From assembly GCF_003319175.1 (NCBI RefSeq), contig NZ_QOHK01000004.1, positions 186,001 to 250,000 of the forward strand: a DNA stretch of 64,000 bases, given 5' to 3'. Below are positions 1 to 8,464 of this stretch, piece after piece. The notes below the pieces were generated by a model, which saw only the letters and a list, made by a program, of their open reading frames with translations, had not been told where the DNA came from and searched no databases. The DNA comes from Blastococcus sp. TF02-8 (GTDB taxonomy: Bacteria; Actinomycetota; Actinomycetes; Mycobacteriales; Geodermatophilaceae). How positions within the stretch are numbered: position 1 is the first letter of the stretch; every line of letters begins with the position of its first letter. The translations under genes and the position numbers were made by a program.

Positions 1-543
1 CAGCCGGCGCAGCTCGAACACCTCGTCGGAGCAGGTGGCCACGACGTGGTCCACGTCGCGGCACAGCCCTCGCTCGAGGTCGATCCGCTCTGCTGGCGAG
101 GGGTCGGCGTCGCCCTGGTGCCGCCGCTTGACCGAGCCGAGGGCGTGGAAGGTCTGCAGCACGGGGACCGGTCGCAGCAGCCCGGCCGCGGCCTCGACCG
201 AGGCCAGGCCGCTCATCCAGAAGTGCGCGTGCACGACGTCGGGCGGCGCGGCGGCCCAGTGGTGCCGGAGCACGCGGGCGAACCCGGGCATGTGCTGGAG
301 CAGCTCGTCCTTGGGCAGCGCCTCGGCGGGGCCCGCGGTCACGTGGACGACGTTGTAGCCGTCCTGCACCACGACCCGCTCGGGCAGCGCGGCGTCGTCG
401 CGGCGGGTGTGCACCGTGACCTCGTGCCCGCGCTGGGCGAGGCCGGCGGCCAGCGCCGCGACGTGCACGTTCTGCCCGCCGGCGTCCACCCCTCCGATGG
501 CGGCGAGCGGGCTGGCGTGCTCGCTGACCAGGTCGATCTTCAT
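1..543 (-). CDS. Glycosyltransferase family 4 (partial, 3' end off window)
   Basis: The first 181 codons of a retaining GT4 glycosyltransferase, expected to transfer a sugar from a nucleotide donor in the cytoplasm. The N-terminal Rossmann half is visible. It opens MKIDLVSEHASP and has a glycine-rich acceptor-site loop (GGVDAGGQNVHVA, about residues 17-29), like the MshA/sucrose-synthase branch, and later DVVHAHFWMSG. The C-terminal donor-binding half lies beyond base 1. The ATG at 543 overlaps the TGA of the upstream gene (ATGA), so it is the last visible gene of a four-gene coupled operon. The family is clear; donor and acceptor are unknown. Confidence 0.85.
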   Translation of the reverse strand, partial: MKIDLVSEHASPLAAIGGVDAGGQNVHVAALAAGLAQRGHEVTVHTRRDDAALPERVVVQDGYNVVHVTAGPAEALPKDELLQHMPGFARVLRHHWAAAPPDVVHAHFWMSGLASVEAAAGLLRPVPVLQTFHALGSVKRRHQGDADPSPAERIDLERGLCRDVDHVVATCSDEVFELRRL

Positions 544-1520
544 CGGGTCACCTCCTCCAGGAGCGCGTCCCAGTCGCGCAGGAAGCGGTCCAGTCCGTAG
601 CGCTCCAGGGCGGCAGCGCGCGCAGCCTTGCCGGCCAGCCGGGCGGCGTCCTCGTCGTGCACGAACTCGCGGACGGCGGTCCACAGCCGGTCGGGCCGGG
701 TGGAGAGGAACCCGGCCTCGGCCGGCACCGCCTCCACGACCTCGGTGGTGGCCAGACCGACCACGGGCAGGCCCAGGTGCATGGCCTCCAGCAACGAGAG
801 CCCGAGCGAGGTCCAGCGGACGGGGTGCACGTAGACCCGGCGGCGGGCGAGCTCGGCGTGCATGGCGTGCTGGGGCGGGTCGTCGAACAGCGTGACCCGG
901 GCCGGGTCCAGGCCGTACTGCTCGTGCAGGCCCGACAGCCCCATGCCGAAGACGTCGACCGGCGCGGCCGCGGCCAGCCCGGGCAACAGGTCGGCGCCGA
1001 CCGTGCGGCCCCGCCGGACCGGCTCGTTGGTGACGACGGCGGCGTGCGGCAGCTCGCCGGTGTACCGCTCCCCGGGGTCGACGATCCCGTGCTCGATGAC
1101 CGTCGTCGGCGCGCGACCGTTGTCGTAGAAGAGCTGGTTGAAGTACGTGACGTGGGCGATCGGGATGTCGCCCTGGTCGGCCATCGGGTGCCGGGTGTGC
1201 GGGACCGGCCCGTCACCGGGCTCCAGCCCCGGCGCGTTGTGCTCCAGGAAGACGGCGGGCAGGTCGCGCCCGGGCTCGCGGCCCAGCCACTCGCGGACCA
1301 GCTCCAGGTCGCGGGGCCGCTGCAGCACCACGACATCGGGCTGCTCCTCCCGCAGCTGCTCCGGGGTCAGCTCGCGGGCCGAGGCCGGCCAGTTCCAGGT
1401 GCGGGCGCGGCCCAGCCCGTCGGGGCCTCGATCCGGGACCACCGGCAGCAGGTACTCGTGCCGGCCCTCGACGAACGCCGTCGTCCACGAGCCGTGCACG
1501 TGCCAGAGCAGGACCTTCAC
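540..1520 (-). CDS. GT4-like glycosyltransferase
   Basis: A 326-aa glycosyltransferase-like protein. The N-terminal half is divergent (MKVLLWHVHGSWTTAF). The C-terminal half carries the usual GT4 donor-site pattern (SLGLSLLEAMHLGLPVVGLA, about residues 247-266), in which a Glu contacts the nucleotide-sugar. I chose the GTG at 1520 because it overlaps the stop of the upstream GT9 gene (GTGA); the open frame continues upstream only into arginine-rich antisense sequence. It also overlaps the downstream GT4 gene by 4 nt. The specific sugar is not predictable. Position in the operon suggests assembly of the same glycan as its neighbours. Confidence 0.8.
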   Translation of the reverse strand: MKVLLWHVHGSWTTAFVEGRHEYLLPVVPDRGPDGLGRARTWNWPASARELTPEQLREEQPDVVVLQRPRDLELVREWLGREPGRDLPAVFLEHNAPGLEPGDGPVPHTRHPMADQGDIPIAHVTYFNQLFYDNGRAPTTVIEHGIVDPGERYTGELPHAAVVTNEPVRRGRTVGADLLPGLAAAAPVDVFGMGLSGLHEQYGLDPARVTLFDDPPQHAMHAELARRRVYVHPVRWTSLGLSLLEAMHLGLPVVGLATTEVVEAVPAEAGFLSTRPDRLWTAVREFVHDEDAARLAGKAARAAALERYGLDRFLRDWDALLEEVTR

Positions 1521-2542
1521 GCACTCACCAGCTTCTCGACGGCGGCGACGACGTCGGCTGCGCTCACCGACGACAGGCAGGGGTGGCCGGGCACGGGGCA
1601 CTCGCGGGCACGGGTGCCGGCACAGGGGGCGTCCTGGTCGCCGAGCAGCACGGTGGGCACGCCGTAGGGCGCCCACCGCTGCGCCGGGACGACCGGCGAG
1701 AACAGCGAGACCACCGGCGTCCCGACGGCGGCGGCCAGGTGCGCCGGCCCGGTGTTGCCGACGACGACGGCCGCGGCCCCGTCGAGCAGCGCGGCCATCT
1801 CCGGCAGCGAGGTGGAGCCACCCAGATCCACGCCGCGGGTGCCGGCGACGAACGCGGTGAGCTCCCGTTCGGCCGGGCCACCGGTGACCAGCACCCGGTG
1901 GCCGGCGTCGACCAGGGCCTCGACCGCTTCGGCGCAGCGCTGAGCGGGCCAGGCGCGGGCGGGCACGGAGGCGCCGGGGTGCAGCACGATGTATCCGGGC
2001 GACAGATCAGGGCCCCCGGGCTCGTGGTCGACCGGCGGCAGGGGGCGGCGCACGGCGAGCCGCCCGTCGTCGCCGGCGGGCAGCTCGTACCCCGCCGCGC
2101 GGGCCAGCGAGAGCGCCCGCTCCGGCTCCGGGAGGTCGTCGTCCAGCTGGTGCCGCACGTCGAGCAGCGCGCCGGGGTAGTCGACGCTGATCGCGGAGAT
2201 CCGCGGGACCCCGGCGGCGCGCAGCACCAGCGCCAGCGGCAGGGGCGACTGGTGGAAGGACGTGGAGATCACCGCCTCGTCCGGCGCCAGGGCACGCAGG
2301 CGCCGACCGAGGACCGCGAGGTCCTCGACATCGACCGGCGGGGGGTCGCCGAGGATCCAGGGGCAGGCCCACGTCCAGACCTCGTCCACGCCGGGGAGCA
2401 GCCCGGCCGCCGCCGCACCGGCCGGGCCGGCGAGGAGCACCACCCGGTCGGCGCCGTTCGCGATGGCCCGCACCATCGGGCCCTGCAGGAGCACGTCTCC
2501 GGCGTTGTCCAGCCGCGCGACGAGCACCGTGCGGGTCACCAC
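1517..2542 (-). CDS. Glycosyltransferase family 9 (heptosyltransferase-like)
   Basis: A 341-aa GT9 protein, the family of LPS ADP-heptose heptosyltransferases. It starts with VLVARLDNAGDVLLQGPM, equivalent to the LIVRLSNIGD-type opening, and has the family signature GNTGPAHLAAAVGTPVVSLF near residues 263-282. A Cys-rich tail (CAGTRARECPVPGHPC) resembles the C-termini of actinobacterial GT9 proteins. Start GTG 2542 overlaps the upstream gene by 7 nt; the next codon (2539) is also GTG and equally possible. Together with the GmhB-like phosphatase domain encoded just upstream, it suggests transfer of a heptose-type sugar, which is an inference. Confidence 0.85.
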   Translation of the reverse strand: MVTRTVLVARLDNAGDVLLQGPMVRAIANGADRVVLLAGPAGAAAAGLLPGVDEVWTWACPWILGDPPPVDVEDLAVLGRRLRALAPDEAVISTSFHQSPLPLALVLRAAGVPRISAISVDYPGALLDVRHQLDDDLPEPERALSLARAAGYELPAGDDGRLAVRRPLPPVDHEPGGPDLSPGYIVLHPGASVPARAWPAQRCAEAVEALVDAGHRVLVTGGPAERELTAFVAGTRGVDLGGSTSLPEMAALLDGAAAVVVGNTGPAHLAAAVGTPVVSLFSPVVPAQRWAPYGVPTVLLGDQDAPCAGTRARECPVPGHPCLSSVSAADVVAAVEKLVSA

Positions 2543-4026
2543 CGGCCGCCCAGCACCTCGTCGACGGCGCCGGGGAGGCTCGCCGCGACCTGCGGGGCGG
2601 CGTCGACCTCCTCGCGGCGGGTGACCGGTGTGGGCACGAGGATCCCTCGCGCGCCGGCGGCGGCCGCGGCCTCCACGTCGGCCCCGATGTCGCCGATGAC
2701 GACGACGCGCGCCGGGTCGACGTCGAGCTCGGCGCAGGCGGCCTTCACCATGCCGGGGGCGGGCTTGCGGCAGGCGCAGCCGTCCTCGGGCCCGTGCGGG
2801 CAGTACTGCACGGTGTCGAACGGGCCGAGCAGCTCCTCCAGGCGGGCCATGCAGGCCTCGACCTGCTCGCGGGTGATCAGCCCGCGGGCCACGCCGGACT
2901 GGTTGCTGACCACGCCGACCCGCACGCCCCGCGCCCGCAGCCGGTCCAGCGCCTCCCTCGCGCCGTCGACCGGCCGGACCCAGTCGGGGTCACCGTTGTA
3001 GGGGAAGTCGTGCACCAGCGTGCCGTCGCGGTCGAACAGCACCAGGTCCGGCAGCCCGCGCCACCGGGGCACCCCCACGTGCTGGACGACGCCACGGAGC
3101 CAGTGCCAGGTGGCCAGCGGGGGGATCACCGCGCTGGTGGCGACCATCGTGGTGACCTCTGCCCGGTCGCGCGGACCGGGCGCGATCCGCCGCCAGGCGA
3201 ACTCCGCGGTACCGGCGGCCCAGGCGGCGGCCGCGGCCAGCGCCGCGCGGGGGCGGCGGGCGACGGCGAGCCCGAGAGCAGCCAGCGCCGCCGCGGTGAC
3301 GGCGGTGTGCTGCGGCCGGCGGCCGAGCGCGGCGTCGGCGCGGTCGCGCCAGTCGGGGCCGTGCAGCCGCCGCATGAGGACGTCGTCGGCGTTCCCGGCC
3401 TGCACCCGCACGCTGACCCAGCGGTCGGTGGGCCGCACCGGGTGGGTGATCCACCGCTCCCCGCGCACGAGGCGCGATCCGGTGTCCATGACCCGCAGGG
3501 CGAGGTCGGAGTCCTCGCGGAACGCGCGGGGGAAGCGCTCGTCGAAGCCGCCGACCGCGGCCAGCGCCGCGCGGCGGTAGGCGAGGTCGGCGGTGATCCA
3601 GCTGGAGGTGGCCAGGCCGGCGGTGCCGCGCTCCCAGTCGGTGGGGCGGCGGTCGGCCGGCAGTGGCACGCGGACCCGGCCCTGGCTGCCCGCGACGTCG
3701 GCCGGCAGCGCAGCGAGGTCGGCGTCGAGCTTCTCGTACCAGTCCGGGTCGGGCACCACGTCGTCGTCGAGGAAGGCGATCCACTCGGTGCGGGCCGTGC
3801 GCCAGCCGAGGTTGCGCGCGCGGGCGGGCCCACCGCCTCCGGTGCGGACGACGCGGACCGGCGGGAGCCCCGGCCGCTCGGGCTCCAGCCGAGCACCGTG
3901 CGGGCGGTCGTCGACGAGGATCAGCTCGGCGGGGCGCGGCCCGGGTGCGGCGGCCAGTGCGTCGAGGAGCACGTCCAGCGACGGGCGCCCGATCGTGGGC
4001 ACGACCACCGTCACCTGCGCGAGCAT
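2536..4026 (-). CDS. GT2 glycosyltransferase fused to GmhB-like HAD phosphatase
   Basis: A 496-aa two-domain protein. Residues 1-320 form a GT2 enzyme: VTVVVPTIGRP at the start, FLDDDVVPDPDW as the metal/nucleotide site, FREDSDLALRV later, then hydrophobic Ala-rich segments near 250-315 that may contact the membrane. Residues about 325-496 form a HAD IIIA phosphatase: DRDGT nucleophile motif near 331, SNQSG, the zinc-type loop CPHGPEDGCACRKPAPG near 408-424, and GDIGADVEAA. These match D-glycero-manno-heptose-1,7-bisphosphate phosphatase (GmhB). It is first in the operon, and ATG 4026 is the natural start. The fusion implies that precursor dephosphorylation and glycosyl transfer belong to one pathway; substrates are inferred. 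Confidence 0.85.
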   Translation of the reverse strand: MLAQVTVVVPTIGRPSLDVLLDALAAAPGPRPAELILVDDRPHGARLEPERPGLPPVRVVRTGGGGPARARNLGWRTARTEWIAFLDDDVVPDPDWYEKLDADLAALPADVAGSQGRVRVPLPADRRPTDWERGTAGLATSSWITADLAYRRAALAAVGGFDERFPRAFREDSDLALRVMDTGSRLVRGERWITHPVRPTDRWVSVRVQAGNADDVLMRRLHGPDWRDRADAALGRRPQHTAVTAAALAALGLAVARRPRAALAAAAAWAAGTAEFAWRRIAPGPRDRAEVTTMVATSAVIPPLATWHWLRGVVQHVGVPRWRGLPDLVLFDRDGTLVHDFPYNGDPDWVRPVDGAREALDRLRARGVRVGVVSNQSGVARGLITREQVEACMARLEELLGPFDTVQYCPHGPEDGCACRKPAPGMVKAACAELDVDPARVVVIGDIGADVEAAAAAGARGILVPTPVTRREEVDAAPQVAASLPGAVDEVLGGRW

Positions 4027-4124
4027 GATCGCGTCCGTGCCCGTATCCGTTCCGCCGAAACACTACGGGCTTGAAGCTTCCGCGCCGCCGATCCGACGCG
4101 GGGACGACGTCGCAGGTCGGGCCG

Positions 4125-4625
4125 TCAGTGGCGGTCGCGCGTGGCGGCGGAGACCCGCGCCAGCGCGTCGGTGACCACCCCCGCGTCGTCACCGAGCAGG
4201 CCGAGCAGGTGGGTCACCATCGCGTCGTGCGTGGCGGCGGCCGCCGCGACCCGCTGCCTCCCCGCGGCGGTGAGCCGGGCGTGCAGCAACCGCCGGTCGC
4301 CGTCGCCCCGCTCGCGCACGACGAGCCCCTGGGCGACCAGCCGGCTGATCGTGCTGGTCACCCCCGGTCGGGAGAGCCCGACCGCCTCGGCGACGTCGCC
4401 CATCGACGCACGCTCGCCCGGCGACTCGGCGAGGCGGCGCAGCGTCTCGAAGCCGGTGAGCGAGAGGTCGTGGTGGCGGTGGAGAGCGGAGTCGACCCGC
4501 CGCGTGATGCGGTCGTGCACCTGGACGATGCGCAACCACGTCTCGGCGGGGCGGGGGGCGACTCCGGGAAGAGTGGCGGCGTCCCTGGGGACACCACGCG
4601 CGAGCGCGTCCTCGGACCGTGGCAC
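4125..4625 (-). CDS. MarR-family transcriptional regulator
   Basis: A 166-aa winged-helix protein of the MarR family, normally a dimeric repressor released by small ligands. The core is LSLTGFETLRRLAESPG, then the recognition region SMGDVAEAVGLSRPGVTSTI, then the wing RERGDGDRRLLHARLT, in usual order and spacing. The ATG at 4625 gives an N-terminal extension of about 25 residues before the first helix; a later start is possible. It lies upstream of the glycosyltransferase operon on the same strand, 98 nt from its first ATG, and downstream of the secreted-protein gene. Its target is unknown. Confidence 0.9.
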   Translation of the reverse strand: MPRSEDALARGVPRDAATLPGVAPRPAETWLRIVQVHDRITRRVDSALHRHHDLSLTGFETLRRLAESPGERASMGDVAEAVGLSRPGVTSTISRLVAQGLVVRERGDGDRRLLHARLTAAGRQRVAAAAATHDAMVTHLLGLLGDDAGVVTDALARVSAATRDRH

Positions 4626-4664
4626 GCCGGCCGGGTTCCCCTGATCGGGGGACGCCGAAACCGC

Positions 4665-5663
4665 TCAGCCGGTCGGTACGGCGTGGCGTCCGCGGCGGCC
4701 GGTCCGCTGCCGCCCGGCGACCGAGACCAGACCGCCCGTGGCCCCGACGAGGGCCACCGCGGCGGCGACGAGCGAGGCCAGCGAGACCGCGCTCCCGGCA
4801 CCCGGAGCGGCCTCCCCGGCGGCGGCCACCTGGAGCTGCACGCCCGTGGAGACGGCGGAGTCCGCGCCGACCAGGTCGAGCGTGGCCGGTCCGGCCTCGG
4901 CGGCCGCCGGGATCTCGACGTCCACGGCGATCTGCCCCTCGGGGTCGGCGGTGGCCGTGGCGATCACGGTCTCCGTGCCGCGCAGCAGGACGTCCACCCG
5001 CTCGCCGGGCAGGAAGCCCGCGCCGCGCAGGGTCACGCTCTGGCCCGGCGCGACCTGGCTGGTGCCGGGCCGCCCGGCGGTCGCCCCGCCGGCCGGGCCC
5101 GACGTGCGCGAGGGGGCGTTCGTCGTCGCGCCGGTCGTCGGACGGGCCGAGCTCGACGGGGTCGTCGACCGGGGGCCCGTGCTCGTGCCCGGAGAGGAGC
5201 TGGGGGTGGTCGGCTCGACCGTGGCCGACGGCGTGGCCGGCGGGGTCGTGGGCTGGTTCGCCGGCGGGTTCGTCGCCGCCTGGCAGTCCTCGGTGGTGGG
5301 TCGGGTGAGGGTGTAGTCGGCCAGCTCGTCGACGTAGGCGGTCCCCGAGCCGTCGCGCGCGGTGAACTCCAGCCGCGGGTCGATCGTCTCGCCCGGAGCG
5401 ACGTCGCCGGTCTCCAGCACGGCGCTGCCCCCGGCAGCGAGGACCGCCTCGTCCTCGCCGGCCGGCGTGCGGGTGGTGGCGAGCCGGACGGTCCAGGCCG
5501 CCGTGCCACCCGTCAGCTCGACGACGATGCCGCCGGGCTGGCAGCTGGGTCCCTGCGTCACCCGGGCGTGCGGCCGCGAGGGGTCGTCGATGGCCGCGGC
5601 CGGACCGGCGGCGGCCATGAGCACCAGGAAGAAGCCGGTCACGACACCGGCGGAGAGGGCCAC
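4665..5663 (-). CDS. Secreted, C-terminally anchored protein of unknown function
   Basis: A 332-aa exported protein. The N-terminus has a hydrophobic signal segment ending GPAAA. A first beta-rich region (about 25-125) contains two Cys. A Thr/Ser/Pro linker (about 128-190) resembles a wall-spanning stalk. A second domain (about 195-285) with SVTLRGAGFLPGERVDVLL resembles an IPT/TIG or Ig-like surface fold. A transmembrane segment near 290-320 precedes a basic tail RQRTGRRGRR, so it is probably membrane-anchored without an LPXTG motif. I used the GTG at 5663; the frame stays open upstream (a CTG is available), which would lengthen the n-region. Role unknown, perhaps cell-surface adhesion. Confidence 0.75.
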   Translation of the reverse strand: MALSAGVVTGFFLVLMAAAGPAAAIDDPSRPHARVTQGPSCQPGGIVVELTGGTAAWTVRLATTRTPAGEDEAVLAAGGSAVLETGDVAPGETIDPRLEFTARDGSGTAYVDELADYTLTRPTTEDCQAATNPPANQPTTPPATPSATVEPTTPSSSPGTSTGPRSTTPSSSARPTTGATTNAPSRTSGPAGGATAGRPGTSQVAPGQSVTLRGAGFLPGERVDVLLRGTETVIATATADPEGQIAVDVEIPAAAEAGPATLDLVGADSAVSTGVQLQVAAAGEAAPGAGSAVSLASLVAAAVALVGATGGLVSVAGRQRTGRRGRHAVPTG

Positions 5664-5897
5664 GCGACCCGGCCGAGCCGACGACGTCGGTTCGGCGTTG
5701 CGCTCGAACTCGGTGCTCAGCCCAACCCCCCGTTTCGGTGCACTGAAGTTCCAGATGATGCAGGAAGTGACGCTTCGTTGCTAGCCCGTTACGCGCGTGT
5801 CGTGCGTGTCGTACGGCGTGTCGGGAATTCGTTCCCCGGACGGTCACCGGTCAACCACCGAGCGGCTACCCGGCTCCGCCGATGAGAGCGCGATCAC

Positions 5898-5903
5898 TAC
5901 GGT
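5898..5903 (+). promoter_or_regulatory. Putative -10 box for a leaderless transcript
   Basis: TACGGT lies 6 nt before the GTG start at 5910, the spacing expected if transcription begins on the start codon. No Shine-Dalgarno sequence sits in front of this GTG, and no clear -35 was seen. Confidence 0.4.
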
Positions 5904-5909
5904 GGCGGC

Positions 5910-7190
5910 GTGGACGAAGCGGGTGCGGGACGGCGGCGGCAGAACGAGGTCTACCGAGCCGGGGTGTTCGGCCACTCCCCGGCGGTGCCGGTGGGCATCC
6001 GGCGGCTGCAGGAGAAGGCGAAGCGGGTGCTCGACGCCCGCGCCTACGCGTACGTGGCCGGCGGCGCCGGGGACGAGGCGACCCAGCGGGCCAACCGGGC
6101 GGCCTTCGACAAGTGGGCCGTCGTGCCCCGGGTCCTGCGTGACGCCGGCGTGCGCGACACCTCCGTCGAGCTGTTCGGTCGCCGGCTGCCCGCTCCCCTG
6201 CTGCTGGGCCCGGTCGGCGCCCTGGAGCTGGTGCACGCCGAGGCCGACCTCGCCGTGGCGCGGGCGGCGGCGGCGACCGGCGTCCCCATGGTCTTCTCCA
6301 ACCAGGGCTCGCGGTCCATGGAGGAGTGCGCAGCCGCCATGGGCGACTCCCCCCGCTGGTTCCAGCTGTACTGGTCGACCTCCGACGAGCTGGTCGAGAG
6401 CCTGATCGGGCGCGCGGAGGCCGCGGGCTGCGAAGCGCTGGTGGTCACCCTCGACACCACAATGCTGGGCTGGCGCCCCCGCGACCTGGACCTCGGCCAC
6501 CTGCCCTTCGCGCTGGGCAAGGGGATCGCGCAGTACACCTCCGACCCGGTCTTCCGCCGGCTGGTGGAGGAGCGCGCCGCAGCCGGCGGTCCGCGGGAGC
6601 CGCAGCCCCGGCCCACCCCGGCCGCGGTCAAGGCGCTGGTCACGATGGCGAAGGCCTGGCCGGGGAACTTCCGCGACAACATGCGCTCGCCGCTGCCGCG
6701 CGCCGCCGTCGAGACCTTCCTGGCCATCTACTCGCGGCCCTCCATCAGCTGGGCGGACCTCGCCTGGCTGCGCTCGCGGACGAAGCTGCCGATCCTGCTC
6801 AAGGGCGTGCTGCACCCCGACGACGCCCGGCGGGCGCTGGACGAGGGCATGGACGGGCTCGTCGTCAGCACCCACGGCGGCCGGCAGGTGGACCGCTCGA
6901 TCTCGGCGCTGGACGCGCTGCCGGAGGTGCTGGGGGCCGTCGCCGGGCGGGCGCCGGTGCTGCTGGACAGCGGGATCCGCAGCGGCGCCGACGTCTTCAC
7001 CGCGGTGGCACTGGGGGCGACGGCGGTGCTGCTGGGCCGGCCGTTCGCCTGGGGGCTGGCCCTCGCGGGTGAGCAGGGGGTGCGGCAGGTGATCGAGGAC
7101 GTCGTCGGCGAGTTCGACCTGACGCTGGGCCTCACCGGGCACACCGCCGTCGACCAGCTCTCCCCCGACATCCTCCGCCGCATCCCCTGA
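5910..7190 (+). CDS. FMN-dependent alpha-hydroxy-acid oxidase (lactate 2-monooxygenase-like)
   Basis: A 426-aa enzyme of the FMN-dependent alpha-hydroxy-acid dehydrogenase family, which oxidises 2-hydroxy acids such as lactate. Visible elements in order: the N-terminal YAYVAGGAGDE motif, FSNQGSRSMEE, LYWSTSDE, VVTLDTTMLGWRPRD, LLKGVLHPDDARRA (FMN-contacting Lys), the catalytic His in VVSTHGGRQVDRS near residue 322, then LLDSGIRSGADV and ATAVLLGRPFAWGL for phosphate binding. Length and the GWRPRDLDLGHLPF segment favour lactate 2-monooxygenase over glycolate oxidase; the exact substrate is uncertain. The GTG at 5910 appears leaderless. It is transcribed away from the secreted-protein gene and has no operon partner. 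Confidence 0.88.
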   Translation: MDEAGAGRRRQNEVYRAGVFGHSPAVPVGIRRLQEKAKRVLDARAYAYVAGGAGDEATQRANRAAFDKWAVVPRVLRDAGVRDTSVELFGRRLPAPLLLGPVGALELVHAEADLAVARAAAATGVPMVFSNQGSRSMEECAAAMGDSPRWFQLYWSTSDELVESLIGRAEAAGCEALVVTLDTTMLGWRPRDLDLGHLPFALGKGIAQYTSDPVFRRLVEERAAAGGPREPQPRPTPAAVKALVTMAKAWPGNFRDNMRSPLPRAAVETFLAIYSRPSISWADLAWLRSRTKLPILLKGVLHPDDARRALDEGMDGLVVSTHGGRQVDRSISALDALPEVLGAVAGRAPVLLDSGIRSGADVFTAVALGATAVLLGRPFAWGLALAGEQGVRQVIEDVVGEFDLTLGLTGHTAVDQLSPDILRRIP

Positions 7191-7244
7191 CGGGCGTTTC
7201 GTGCACTTTCCGCCCGGGCGGAAAGTGCACTAAACGCCCCGAGG
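7188..7244. repeat. 57-bp palindromic repeat element, copy 1
   Basis: Nearly perfect inverted repeat: arms of 24 nt (GGGCGTTTCGTGCACTTTCC plus GCCC, and its complement) meet at CCCGGG with one mismatch per arm pair. A second copy with 56 of 57 identical bases lies at 11649-11705 in the same orientation. This copy starts on the oxidase stop codon and runs into the 3' end of the last gene of the convergent WXG100 operon, so it may also act as a bidirectional terminator. Confidence 0.9.
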
Positions 7245-7868
7245 CGGCGCTTCCGTTTCCAACTGGAGCGTGCCGGCGATCGCGTCGAAGAGGACGACGA
7301 GCTCCTCGACGACGGGCTCGGTGACCGTGCTGAACGACATCGCCAGCACGCCCTCACCGTCGGGCAACGGGACGATCCAGTCCAGCCCGGTGCTCGGGAC
7401 CGACGCCTCGGCGCCGTCGACGGTGACGACGCCCCGCCGACGACGTCGGATCGCCGCCAACCCGGCCAGGCTGTCGACGTCGAGCTCGGTGACCGTGTCC
7501 GCGCTGCCCAGAGCGCCCGCCAGCTGGGCCAGCGTGCGCGGGTCGGCCGCAGCGCCCTTGTGCAGGAGTACCGAGCAGGTGGCCGTGACCGGGAGGCCCC
7601 GCATCAGGTCCAGGTGCGCGTGCACCGCCTCGACGCCGGCGTCGCGGGCCTCGCCCAGCATGCCGCGCAGCTCGACGGTGAGCCGCCGCCGAGCCGGCGC
7701 CACCTCGTCGCGGGGCAGGTGAGCGGTCCGCCGGTCGATCAACCTCCGCACCGCCGCGGCCCCGGCCTTCGCGTCCGTCGGCAGGCTGACCCAGCCCCGA
7801 GGCAGCAGCAGCGTCCAGCGCCACGCACCGGCCTGGCCACTCCGTGACTGCGCCTCCGCAGCGTTCAC
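7230..7868 (-). CDS. Conserved protein of unknown function, last gene of the WXG100 operon
   Basis: A 212-aa soluble protein with no signal or membrane segment. I do not recognise its family. It opens MNAAEAQSRSGQAGAWRWTLLLPRGWVSLP and has an amphipathic middle (LRGMLGEARDAGVEAVHAHLDLMRG). Its second half reads like a beta-rich domain (TVTELDVDSLAGL, VPSTGLDWIVPLPDG) ending in VEELVVLFDAIAGTLQLE. The GTG at 7868 overlaps the stop of the preceding gene (GTGA). Its 3' end runs into palindromic element copy 1. Alternation with other unknown genes behind a WXG100 pair suggests a secretion accessory or immunity role, which is an inference. Confidence 0.7.
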   Translation of the reverse strand: MNAAEAQSRSGQAGAWRWTLLLPRGWVSLPTDAKAGAAAVRRLIDRRTAHLPRDEVAPARRRLTVELRGMLGEARDAGVEAVHAHLDLMRGLPVTATCSVLLHKGAAADPRTLAQLAGALGSADTVTELDVDSLAGLAAIRRRRRGVVTVDGAEASVPSTGLDWIVPLPDGEGVLAMSFSTVTEPVVEELVVLFDAIAGTLQLETEAPPRGV

Positions 7869-8464
7869 GAGAGCGACCAGCGCACGGTCGCGGCCAGCTC
7901 GGCCAGGGGCTCGGCCGCCGCTCCACCCTCGACGAGGTCCACGACGTACAACGACAGGGCCAGGAGGGCCCGGTGCTCGCGGTCCGGCCACAGGACGGCG
8001 CGCTGCTCGTGCACCAGCCGGGTGCCGTCGTCGTCCCGGACCACCGGTCGCCAGCGCACGGTGAGCGCCGTCCCGCTCGCGGTCTCCAGGCGGTCGACGT
8101 CGATGTCACCGAACCGCTCGGCAGCGGGGTCGACGATCGTCGTCACGACGTCGTCGTCGGTGGCGTCCGCGGCCAGCGGGAAGCCGCGGAGCAGGGCGAC
8201 CGGGCCGGGCTGCAGGATGCCGGGTCCGGGCAGCAGGCTCCACGCGAGGAAGGTAGGGATGCCCTCCCGGTCCGCCTGCTCAGCCTGCCGGCGGACCAAC
8301 CGTGACGTGCCGGCGATGACCGCCGCGACCTGCTCCACCCGGTCTCCGGACTGCTGTGCGGTCAGCTCACGTGCAGCGGCCGTCGCCCGCTCGTCGACGT
8401 CGCCCTCGAGCGGCAGCGGCAGCCACCGCCCGTGCCCGCCCGTCGAGATCTGCAACCCGCTCAC
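7865..8464 (-). CDS. Conserved protein of unknown function in the WXG100 operon
   Basis: A 199-aa soluble protein beginning MSGLQISTGGHGRWLPLPLEG, with a helical stretch (RVEQVAAVIAGTSRLVRRQA) and a beta-rich second half. Its layout resembles the next gene: an opening segment with a W-x-PLP pattern, then a helical part, and a C-terminus like LLALSLYVVDLVEGGAAAEPL, comparable to VEELVVLFDAIAGTLQ downstream. The two may therefore be distant paralogues. The GTG at 8464 overlaps the upstream stop by 4 nt, and the frame further upstream is antisense-like. Function unknown. Confidence 0.7.
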   Translation of the reverse strand: MSGLQISTGGHGRWLPLPLEGDVDERATAAARELTAQQSGDRVEQVAAVIAGTSRLVRRQAEQADREGIPTFLAWSLLPGPGILQPGPVALLRGFPLAADATDDDVVTTIVDPAAERFGDIDVDRLETASGTALTVRWRPVVRDDDGTRLVHEQRAVLWPDREHRALLALSLYVVDLVEGGAAAEPLAELAATVRWSLS

